The notes under the pieces were generated by a model. The model saw only the letters and a program-made list of their open reading frames with translations, had not been told where the DNA came from and did no database searches. 64,000 nt of DNA from Funneliformis mosseae (Eukaryota; Glomeromycota; Glomeromycetes; Glomerales; Glomeraceae), in the NCBI GenBank assembly GCA_910592005.1, contig CAJVPP010000001.1, forward strand, positions 1-64,000, written 5' to 3'. Position numbers and translations under genes: made by a program. Shown here piece by piece: positions 36,918 through 47,931 of this stretch (position 1 is its first letter; each line of letters starts with the position of its first letter).

Positions 36918-37065
36918 CCGTATAGTCCTAAAAATAAGCATCACGTGATATATATGAATTTATCAGTATATATGTGACTAATAATATAATAAATTCTATG
37001 TGATAAATAAATAAATTACTATAAAAGAAGTATATTACAGGGTGCTTATTTTCAGGACTATACGG
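36918..37065. mobile_element. MITE, 148 bp, well preserved, TA target
   Basis: The left end reads CCGTATAGTCCTAAAAATAA and the right end, reverse complemented, CCGTATAGTCCTGAAAATAA, one difference in 20, both followed by GCA. TA flanks both ends. The close match of the ends suggests a younger insertion than its neighbours. A CACGTG lies just inside the left end. Confidence 0.8.
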
Positions 37066-38536
37066 TAATTAACAAAACTTTTCAATATTTGGAGATATTA
37101 TTGAATAATAATCAAAAGCAATGTACTGTCGAAAAATTGTGATTCTATATAAAAAAATAATAGTAGGTTTTTTTGTTAACTTTATTCTTAATTTTTTCTC
37201 TATTTGATCATTGTTCTTTTATATTTTATCAAAAAAATCTAAAAGAAAAATGCTATTTTTACTAAATTATCAAGATCTTTTTTTATATAAGTAATCATGT
37301 TTTAGTATAAAAGAAGTAGTAAATAGATTATCATATTAAAAATAATCCAAAAATAAAGCATTATGTCTTAACAAATCAGTTGTTAATACTTTTACATTGG
37401 TATGTCATTATAATAGACTATGAAAATTTTTTACAAGATATTCATCAAATTTAATCAGAAAATTTTTTAAGATACAATATTAATAATAGGATATTATATT
37501 TATTTCAAGTAATTAATATTTGATAAAAATATAAGATTTTATCATAATTATGCTAATTAAATCTTTTTATTATAGTCATAAACAAAATATTATAGAAATA
37601 TACTCTTCAAAATAGTTTTCTCAAAATAAGGTGATATAAATATCAAGTATAAAAGATATAAAATTATCAAGTAAATTTAAAAATATTAAGTATTCTATAG
37701 TTTTTGATAATTAAATCATTTCTTTATATATTTATTAACTAGTTATTATCCTGCATATACCAAATATAGTAGTAAATTTACTCGTCATAGTTTAACTTAT
37801 TGCTAATTTTTTAATTTTAAATATTCTTTTATATATTAAATTAAAAAATTCACAAAATAATAAAAAAAACAGATTCTTTAGTATTAAGTGAAAAATGTAA
37901 AAGATCAAAAAATAATAGTAAGTAGATAAATTCATATGAAATATTTAACTTATTTGACTCTAATTTTTTATAATAACTTTTCTAATATACAGGTATCTGA
38001 AAAATTAGCTAAAATAAGAATATGTAGTCATTTAAATATGCTTATATTTCAGGTAGACTAGTATATATTTTAAATATAATAATAATATTTAATTATATTA
38101 AATTTTTGCATAATAAAATACATTTAAATTAATTATTAATATTTTATTAAAATTTATTTAGACAATATTCAATAAAGCTTTTTATAACTTATAAATAATT
38201 TTTCATATTTTAAGATTTAATTTAATAAGATTAATAAGTTTCATTTTAATAAACTTGTATTTATATCTTTTAAAAGAATTAGTATTATATGAATGTATTA
38301 TCAATAATTTTAAAATATTTGATTCATATGCATTTGTAATATTTTAAAATTGAAACCAATATTTTTTTTCTGAATTATAACTCATAATAAATAAAAATAT
38401 ATAATTTTTTTAAAGTATTACTTTTAAAATAATGGTATTAACTTTATTAAGATTATATATAAAAATATTATTTGAAGAAAAATAAGGAATAGGATGTGTT
38501 TCAATATTATTAAATAATATAATTATTATTGTATTA

Positions 38537-39109
38537 CTAGGGAATAACAAAAGTATTGCATATTTAAAAATTAGATAATTTTAGTAAATTTTTAATAAGT
38601 AACTAAGCTATATTTTTTAATAATATATTAGATAACTATTACTCAATGAAACATTTTATTCATTATTTAATTTAGAGTAATATAGTATTAAATCTAATTT
38701 TAAAAAAATCTCTATTTTTCAATTTTTATACTTTATATATTTCGCTAAATGATCAGCTTGTTAGCTTTTTATATATTTTTTACTAATTAATAAGTTGTAT
38801 TTAACTATATAAGATTAGTTAATAATATCTTATATAATTTATAATTTTTGAATTGCTGAATCTAATTTTTTTGCTATAATAATAGTTATTTTTAACTTTT
38901 TAATAAAATATAATATGCATTATTAAAAAATAGAGATTTTTTAAAATTTGATTTTAAGAATTACAACATAATAAATTAAATAATTAATAAAAATATTTCA
39001 TTAATACAATAAATGTTCAAAATATTTCTAATAAAATATAGTTTAGTTATAAATGAAAATTTATTTAATATATTATTTACAATTATGTAATATTTTTATC
39101 ACCTCTCAG
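38537..39109. mobile_element. Long-TIR MITE related to the Tc1 element, 573 bp
   Basis: Arms of about 180 bp face each other (38,537-38,722 and 38,923-39,109). The left end reads CTAGGGAATAACAAAAGTAT followed by TGCATA; the right end, reverse complemented, is similar. The block AATAACAAAAGTATTGCATA resembles the right end of the Tc1 element at 30377-31717 (AATAAAAGTATTGCATGATC). TA flanks both ends. It is likely a non-autonomous derivative. Confidence 0.65.
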
Positions 39110-40084
39110 TATTTATAAAATTAAAATAGTAAATGATATTTGTGTAATATAAAGGTTATAATAATCATTAATATAACTAATAAGAAGTTTATTAGACTAT
39201 AATAAAATATAATTAGTATTATCCAATTTAAAGTTAAAATTATTAATTAAAAATAACTTATATTATTATTAATATATGTATAAATACTTGATTTATGATT
39301 ATCTGTATTTTATTAATATATTATAAGTAGTTTGATAAGTTAAACTTACTTCAATATTGATTAAAATATTAAAATCATTTTTGAAATTCCTGATCTTATA
39401 TAAGAAAATTTACTACTATTTTTATTCTACTAACTTATTTATTATGCTATATAATAATATAACATTATTACTTTTTATTTAAGTATATATTTTGTTATCT
39501 GGTTCTTTATACTTAGTTTATAGATTAGAATAAAAGATCATAGCTTAATATTACAACTTTTAATTAATTCCACAAATTTTATTGAATTAAAAATAGGTAA
39601 ATTGCTTTTTTTGATATTGATAAAATACATTGGTATATAAGCTACTTAATCATTAAATATTGTAAAAATCTTTTATATTTATTAATTTAATTAATAATAA
39701 TGCTAATATACTATATTAATTAATATTATCATTTAAACTTTCTTGTATCTTAATTAAATATTCTCACAATTCCAATTTTAAATTATTAATACATTATTAT
39801 AAAGCTTTTAAATTGCTTGTATTATTCAATAAATTATAATATATATCTTTTCTTAAACAATATTTTTTGATCCTTTATATAATAAATCTTTGTATTTATT
39901 TTTAAATTTTTATATATTACACTTATAAAAAAAATAGTTTATTATAATATTTTACACAAAGTTAATCATTTATTTATAATTTAACTATTAATAAAAAAGT
40001 TGCAAGACTATTTTAAACTTTATAAATGCTTTTAAAATTAATTTTCAAAAATTTTTAATGGAATTTTACAGCTCATAATATCAG

Positions 40085-40240
40085 CAAAATTTTTAGACCG
40101 CAGATTTGCACAGATCTGCAATTCAATTTTCTTGCATAGATCTCAATATACTGACATAATCTTTGAAGGTAAATTTCTACGCAGATTTTCAAAAAGTAAA
40201 TATCTGTGCAGAAATTTATTAATAAATCTGCGAAATATTT
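40085..40240. repeat. Word-repeat patch C (word GCAGAT)
   Basis: A short patch built from variants of CGCAGATTTGCACAGATCTG in both orientations, with later copies CTACGCAGATTTTC, ATCTGTGCAGAAATT and AATCTGCGAAAT. It resembles the word-built flanks of elements A and B, with a third word. Confidence 0.45.
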
Positions 40241-40547
40241 CAAAATAATTTATATGTATAATTTTTATTTATAATATATAGTTTTATAATAAAAATATAA
40301 AATTATTAAAATTATATTTATTTCGATATCTTGCAAATATACTAATATGATAATATTTATAAAATGTAAACTAAAATACATTTTTAAATAAAATAATAAA
40401 CTAACATCATGTTAAAATCTTCAATCAAAATTAGAAATCTATTAATAAACTAAATATATAATATTAATTAGTTTCAGTTAATAAAATAATACAAAATGTG
40501 GCAAATATATTAACAACTAATTAATAAATATTTCTTCAACTTACTAT

Positions 40548-40683
40548 TTAATCATAATCATCATTATCCATTATTGCTTGACTTCCTTTAGCTTTCGCTA
40601 ATAGTTTATTTCTGTTTTTTTTATGTATAGCAGCTTCTTTGTTAGCTATATGCTTTATAATTTCTGGTGTAATGGGTTTTTAT
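40548..40683 (-). pseudogene. Short coding relic, 3' end of an unknown gene
   Basis: The minus strand reads KPITPEIIKHIANKEAAIHK, then KNRNKLLAKAKGSQAIMDND and a stop. The frame is blocked by a TAA directly upstream. The sequence is lysine-rich and looks like a real C-terminal tail left behind by a transposon-borne gene. No family assigned. Confidence 0.35.
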
Positions 40684-40908
40684 TTTCATAGACATGCTGT
40701 TTAATAAATAAAATCAAATTTAATACATCTGAAATATTCAAAAATAGAATTCTGTAAATATATTTACCAAAAAGATATTTACTCACTTTACTATAGACTT
40801 GTCATTACACTTTATTCTGAAACTTTTAGGATTTAATAGAATGTTGTAAATAGAAAGGATATATATGCAATGCATAGTTGGAAGCTTCTTTTTTATATTA
40901 TTTGAATA

Positions 40909-43900
40909 CAGTCAAACCTTTATACAATCACACCCTATACAGTCACATCTCTTTATAAGCACCTATTTTTGTAAAACAGATTTTAACATTATCAAATTAC
41001 CTCCATATCAACTATAATCACTATCACACAAAAATTCTTAACATACATATTACCTTTATTAGTAATTAAACCTTTAATAATCACATGATTTTTATTGGTA
41101 TATTAAAATTATCTATTTTGATAAGATGCGTATAATGCATAATAAATGTGTTTTTAAATTTTAATCTAAAAGCAAAAAAAATCCATCCTCCCAATTCTTT
41201 TTTGAACATTATGATATAGTTTATTTGAAGTAGAAATATTTCAGGATTTTACAATTATCATTTTAAATTACCATTTAACATAAAATAAATGGTATTTGGC
41301 TTATCAAATATTTTTCTTAATGCTTTTTAAATTTTAAAGTAAGTTATTAGAGAAATAAGAAATATGTTTTATTTAACTTTCTAGTTATACTAATTTGCTA
41401 TAAATGATTTTTTAAAGATATGTGATTTCTTTTCTTAGATAAATGGATCCATAATAATACGTTAAATTCATATCAGATCATTAATTACGTTAATCACATA
41501 ACATGAAAAAAAATTCTCTTTCTTAATGCCTCCTTTTAGAATCAAAAAAACAAAATAGCACCGCTTAGCCATAAGTGATGAAATAAAACATCAAATATGT
41601 GAGTGGTCTAAAGCAAATGAAAGTAAGCGACACTTGGATATTACAAACCACTTTAATGAGATGTACCCTAATTTAAAGATTGATAAAAGCACAATTTCAA
41701 AGATTCTGTTACAAAGTGACAGGTGGAAAGAAGTAAATGCTGAAGATTCCTAAACATTCAGACACAAAGAGATTAAGTTTCCACCTCTTGAACATGCAAT
41801 GAGTCTATAGGTAGAAAATTTAATAGCTGGTAATGTAATATTAACAGATTTATTAATAAAAGAAAAGGCAAAAATATTTGCTGAAGCTCTCAATATTCAA
41901 GAAGAAGATTTATCTTTTTCTAATGAATGATTACATAAGTTTAAAAAGCATAATAATATTCGTAGATACCGTATACATAGAGAGTCAGGAAGTATGCCTT
42001 TAGCATCTCTTTCAGAGGAGCGTATAAAGTTACAATCAATTTTAGATGAATATACCCTTGACTGCATTTATAATATTGACGAAATAGTAAGTTTTCCAGT
42101 TTTCTTATAAAAAAAAATGCTATTAGACAGACGTTAAAATATTAATTAAAATAGCCTGCTATTCTAATTTACTATTACTGCTAATCCAACTTGGAATTGT
42201 GATTTATGCTACTTGAGGGGCTAATTTGGAATATTCAATAGGTCATTTAGTCCAATTAAACACATCGTTATATAATTAAAAATAAGGATATTAATAAAAT
42301 TTATTCTTTTAATATAGAGTCTTTTTTATCAAATGCTTTTAAGCCAAACGCTCTCAACAAAGCCAGTTCCTGGCCAAAAGAAGGACAAAACACAAATTAC
42401 AGTCCTCCTTAGCATTAATGCAATAGGAATCTATAAGTTGAAGCCATAGGTGATTGGCAATTTGAAGCGTCTGAGACCTCTTTTCAGGGTTAATTTAAAA
42501 TATCTTCCTGTTTTTTATCGAAGCAATCCTAAAGCATAGATGAATTCGTCATTATTTGAAGAGGTTTTTTGTAAAATCAATAATTGTTTCAGGGTACAAG
42601 ATAAAAAAATCTTACTTTTGGTTGATAATGCTCAATCGCATTTTAATCCACATTACTTATTAACTATAAAGGTTGATCAAGATGATCATAACAATGATAA
42701 TCATGAATTATCTACATTTGGTAAGTTTTTTTTTCTCTTTTTTTTTAAATTTGATTAGAACATCTTGTAGTTTCATCATTTATTCCTCCTACTTCTTCTT
42801 ACTTCTTTTCAACTTTTCCTTCTTCTTCAATTTATCCTTTTATTCTTCTTATTTCTTTTTCTGATTTTTATCTTTTCATTCTTTATTATCTAATTTATTT
42901 TCCAACTCTTTCAACTTCTCCTTTTTCTGCCTCTTCTCAATTTCTCCAACTTTCTCTTTGCATCATATTCTTTTTTTTTTTAATATGCTAATTAAATATA
43001 ACTTTTATAGGAAATCAAGCTTCAAGAGGTCATGGTGATCATAATGGCAGATCAAGAAGTCATAACCATTGTGACAGATCAGGTCATAGTGAATTAAGTC
43101 GTGGTGAATCAGATCATAGCCATCATAGTAGATCGGAAGGACATTAATCTGACATTTCTCAGCTCCAACTAACTCATGTTAAAGTTGTCTTCTTATCTTC
43201 TAATACAACAAGCCATCTTCAATCGCTCGATGCCAGAGTCATTGCAAATTTTAAAAACCACTTTAAGAGAAAGTATTACCGTCATATGCTAGATTTATTT
43301 GAAAATAGGAAAGATATAAATAGTGAAAAAATTAATATAAAAAAAGCGATTAACTATGTTGCAGAAGTATAGGGTTATGTGACCAAAGAAATAGTATTGA
43401 ACTGTTGAAAAAAAACTGGAATTTTGTCTTCTTTATCTGATGAAGATAGAGATGATGCATTTCAAATCCAATAAGAAAATTGGAATGAAGAAATAACCAA
43501 TATCAATCAAATTATTGAAGAACTTGATATGGATGATCCTTCTGCTACTTCATTAGCCGATGTATTAACCAATTTTTTTCAAGAGTTAGAGAAAATCCCA
43601 ATTGAAGATATTTTAAGTGAAGATGATATTATAAGACTAATCCAAGAGGAAACATGTAATCAGGATGATGATTCTGAAGAAGAAAATATTTTAGTATCTT
43701 CTGGTAATGCTCTTAAATCTTTAAAGATTTGGATTTCCTTCTTTGAACAGCAGTATACTGATGAATTTCGTGTAGAGGATTTAAATCTTTTTAAAAGTAT
43801 TTTAAGATAATTAAATAGCTTGAGCAACAATCTCGAAAGCAAGCATCAATTACAGATTTTTTTGGTAACTAATTAGTTGTTAATAGCATTTATAGCATTT

Positions 43901-44166
43901 ATAGCATTTATATAACATTTGAATAATATAATTACATTTTAACATCTAATATCATCTAATAAATAAATAATTTTAAAATATACAATAAAATTTATTATTG
44001 ATTTAATCTTTATTAACTTAAAAATGAAAATAGCCTTTATATAATCACTTCACATAACTTTTAATATTGTGGTGATTATATAGAAGTTATCTTTTTACAA
44101 GTTACACTTCTATATAATCACTAATTTCAGTGAAACTGATTAAGTGATTATATGAAGGTCTGACTA
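40909..44166 (+). mobile_element. pogo/CENP-B-type transposon, 3.26 kb, complete but dead
   Basis: The left end reads CAGTCAAACCTTTATACAAT and the right end, reverse complemented, TAGTCAGACCTTCATATAAT; both continue with CAC. TA flanks both sides (40,907-40,908 and 44,167-44,168). CAGT ends and a TA target are typical of pogo/Fot elements. Subterminal copies of TATATAATCAC occur near both ends. The transposase relic lies between. Confidence 0.85.
41526..43870 (+). pseudogene. pogo/Tigger-type transposase relic with two introns
   Basis: In order: MPPFRIKKTK, a helix-turn-helix region (KSTISKILLQSDRWKEV), a CENP-B-like second DNA-binding domain (EEDLSFSNE-stop-LHKFKK), IYNIDE with the first catalytic Asp, intron 1 (42,087-42,317), KPVPGQKKDKTQITVLLSIN, VFYRSNPKA-stop-MNSSLFEE, LLLVDNAQSHFNPH with the second Asp, intron 2 (42,721-43,010), a His/Ser/Arg/Gly-rich insert, then HVKVVFLSSNTTSHLQSLDA and an acidic C-terminus. 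Stops at 41,808, 41,928, 42,447, 42,537, 43,370 and 43,406 stand where tryptophan is expected; further stops fit Gln codons. The gene is nearly full length but cannot make protein. Confidence 0.85.
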
Positions 44167-46609
44167 TACAGCATATTCAATTTTTGTAAGTAGTTCTTAA
44201 TTGAAAAAGTTCTTTAAAGCAGTCTGAGTTTTTTCACTTAATTTCCATTTAGTAATTTAGACAGATAATGTGTTATTGTTAATATATTTTAGCTATTATT
44301 CATTAAAGATAGCAAACATTATGACGAATGCTTATTATAATATTATTATATTTACTGTAGCATTTGTTTTTAATCTAAAAATAAAAATAAATATTAAAAT
44401 TTATAAAGGTCTTTAAAGTTTTAAGATTTCAACTTATTTCTGATAATAATTTCTTCTTGAATATGGAAATCTAGCTATTTTGACCTATACTTTTGATAAT
44501 ATATTTTGCATTTTCTGATAGAAATTCCTCTAATGCTTTATAAAATTTAGCTGCTAAAGAAAATAATATATTAGGTAGCAGTTGGTTGATAGATTCTTTG
44601 TACGTATTACAAAAATAATAATTTCTTAAGTATTTTAAAGTCAAAAAGACAGATCAGCTAAATGTGTTAATAATTTACATTTTAAAAATCATTAGAGAGT
44701 TTATTAAGTATTATGAGTCTATTTAGTGCTTTTGTATTTTCTTATTGTTGATTATTAATATATCTGCTCAATTTGTATAATGCAGTAAATTTTATGTCAA
44801 TTAAATTCATCGCATATCTGAAATCTTTCCTTTGTTATATACTTAGGATTTTCTGTATTAGAAGTTTGCTACTATTTTTTGCAATACTAATAACTGAAAA
44901 TTAGTATTAATGTAAGATTAATAAAAAATTATTTTCTATTATAAAATAATCTTCAAAATCTAAAGATTAAAAAATATATAAAATTATAACTTTAGCATTT
45001 TTAATTAATAAGTTATAGGCTTTAAACCTAAAAAATGACTACTTGCATTTTTTTGATAGCTACTATATTTTGAGATACTTCAAATTTGAATATAATTTTA
45101 CTATTATTTTAAAGTTTTATTAATAAAATATTTAATTTTTTAAAATTTAAATGAATTATATTTAGGAATATATATATAATATTTTTGATTTTTAAAACTA
45201 AGTAATAGTATGATATTTTAAGATAAATTAGATATAAATTATTAATTAATTTTCATTTTCTCCTACGTAATATTTTTAAAAAATTTTCTAATTAGAATTA
45301 ATCCTTTATTCTATTTCTTTAGCTTAATATATTTTTCATAGATAAAAGATATTGCATTTGTATCAAAGTTGATAAATAAATAAAGTAAAATAGAAAGATT
45401 TATCTATCGTTAAAAAATATAAAATCTGTTTTAATAATTCTGATAAATAAAAAATATTTAATTATATAATAAATAGTATATATTATATATTATATATCTA
45501 AATAGAAAAAGCTTTTAAGTAGATGATCACTAATTTAAACTAAGGCTTTTCATTATCTCATTTAATACAGGTATTTAAAAAATATCTATAAGGACTTTTA
45601 ATTTATTTTTAAGTGATAAATTATTGAGAAATATATTTTTAAGTAGTTTTTCATAATAATTTATACTCTATATTATATTCTTTTAACTTTAAATAAAATT
45701 TTTTTATTATATATTTATTTTGAACTATTAATCTAGATTGAAATTTTATAAAAGTTTTTCTTTTAAACTATTCAAAATTTACTTTTTTCCTATATATCAT
45801 TTATATTGCAATATTTTTTAAGATTTTGTATTGATAAATTTTTTAAAATAAAGGGTATTATTTTAAATACAAGTTGATTAAATATATTAACTATATATAT
45901 TTTATATAATTAAAAAATATTTTAATCAAAAATAATTCTTCTAAGCTAATGATCACTATTTTAGATTAATAGTAATTATCTCAGATTTAAATTTTTCATA
46001 TTAAATATAGCTTAACTTTATCAAAGTAATAAATGACAAATAATATTAATAATAAATCTAGTTGAAGTGGAATACTTGATCAATTATATAAAATAATTTT
46101 ATATAAGAAGAAGAATATAATAATAATTTAAAAAAAATTTAACATTAGAAACAATATGAATTAAATAATAATTCATCAGGTAAGAAAGTAAAAACATTTA
46201 CTAATCATATAAATTATTATTAGGTTTGGTAAGAAATTTATTTCTAATATAAAAAAATTTTAATATTAATAACAATTTTATTTTAGTATTTAAATATCAA
46301 AATAATAAAGCTTCTATATATAGATCACTTATGAAATTATAATTTGCTTTTATATTTGAAAGTGAATATTGTTACATCTAAAATGGATATGCAAAAATTT
46401 TTTTTTTAAAAAAAGTATGATAGTTTTGTATAATCTTAATTAATATTTAAAAATTTATAAGTAAATTAAATAAAATAAAAATACAAAAATATTTATAAAA
46501 TAGTTTAAACTACTTTATTAATACCAACCCTGCACTTTATCAAACTGAATTATATATTAGAAAGAAAGAAAAGAAAACTTAATTAAACTAAACTAGTATA
46601 CAGATATTA

Positions 46610-46960
46610 GATGTTCAGAAGGGAGGGTGTGCTTACTGCTATACTAAAATTTGATCATTGAATACCATATGTAAAAGCTGCTAAAAACGAAGAAGGATTA
46701 TTAGAACATATTTGTGATGTATAAGGGAAATCAGAGGAGACCTAAGTGATATTTTTGATATTATTTGAATTTTCTATAATTGTAAAGATTCAAATCTTTT
46801 TAACCAAATGTTGTGAATAGATGTGAATATATTATCAAATAAGAAGGAAAGTAGTCCTAACGAGAGTTATTTGTTAGAAATGATGGCATTGACCAATAAT
46901 GAAAAGGATGAAAGAATAATTTTACCTTCTATACAATATTCTCTCAAAAAATTTAATAAT
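46610..46960 (+). pseudogene. Unrecognised coding relic
   Basis: The plus strand reads FRREGVLTAILKFDH-stop-IPYV followed by KAAKNEEGLLEHICDV, and later ESSPNESYLLEMMALTNN followed by EKDERIILPS. The first stop (TGA) would be a Trp codon if mutated by one base. Amino-acid composition is protein-like. It lies close to the right border of the repeat block. Family unknown. Confidence 0.4.
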
Positions 46961-47330
46961 TTATTCTTTTTCAAAACCAAATTGATATCTTGATTTTTTA
47001 CTATTTTGGACTTTCTTCATTAGGAAAATGTGTATTCATATTACTTTTTTTTATTTTTATGTGATATATACTTGAGATGATTATCTATGGTATTTTTTGG
47101 TATGATTAACGGGATATTTACAAGTAATACAGATCATTTTATCATTCGATTCATAAAAGTCATCTTTATAGCTATTTTATACGTTCTAAAACTGAAAATT
47201 TTGCTTTTCTCATATTTTAAAAAACTTTGATTAAAACATAAAAGAAAATTTAACAAGCCGTAGAATTTTTTTATTAAATATTAATAGGGTGATAATTGTG
47301 ATAATTATAATGGAAATTGCTTTTGTTATA

Positions 47331-47931
47331 CTCGAATCCTCCCCGCATAAATCACGTGAAATTGACGCATTTTATGTACATAATATGCACAAATATAAAC
47401 CTGGACGCTAATGAACTTTAGTCAAAGACTTAAACAGCAACACACCTTTTCCAACCCTTATTGAAATTTGTTTTTTCCCCACTTTGCTATGAAAACAGCG
47501 AGATTATAGCTTCAAGGATGTAACTTAAATCTCTTTGTTAGCGCTCAGACATTGAAATGAAATATTTACGTGTATTGCGAAACTTGTATTACGTAACTTG
47601 TGTTACATGAATCTTCATATGTAAATTAATATACATTATCATTCGTGTTCAAACAGAATTCAAAATGGAATTTTGGAAGTAATAAACAAAAATCTCTCTA
47701 TTAATAGTTGTCATTCTATAATTGTATTATTACATTTTTTTCCGCAGCTAATGCTCTTCCCTTTTTTATGATGTTGCAATAATTATTCTTTAGCCTAAAT
47801 TGGTTAAAAATGATGTTATTTAGCCATCGTTGGTTTCACGAACAATTCCTTTTTCTTGTTATTTTGGTCTCAAGTTGGTACTATAATTTTTTCGGAAAAT
47901 TTTACACGTTTCTCGTTTTCAATAACGAAAT
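47331..47931. other. Upstream region of the F-BAR/SH3 gene
   Basis: 600 bp of ordinary composition starting at the repeat-block border. It contains a TCACGTGA palindrome near 47,352 and pyrimidine-rich stretches near the gene start. It is the presumed promoter and leader. No other gene is seen. Confidence 0.6.

Larger units (their letters stand above)
29301..47330. other. A+T-rich, CpG-poor transposon block 2
   Basis: 18 kb of A/T-rich DNA with few CG dinucleotides and no intact gene. The elements that can be delimited are listed separately. The remaining parts (for example 31,720-33,600, 37,070-38,530, 39,110-40,080, 44,170-46,600) show only A/T-rich sequence with scattered short inverted repeats. 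The right border near 47,330 is sharp. Confidence 0.8.
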
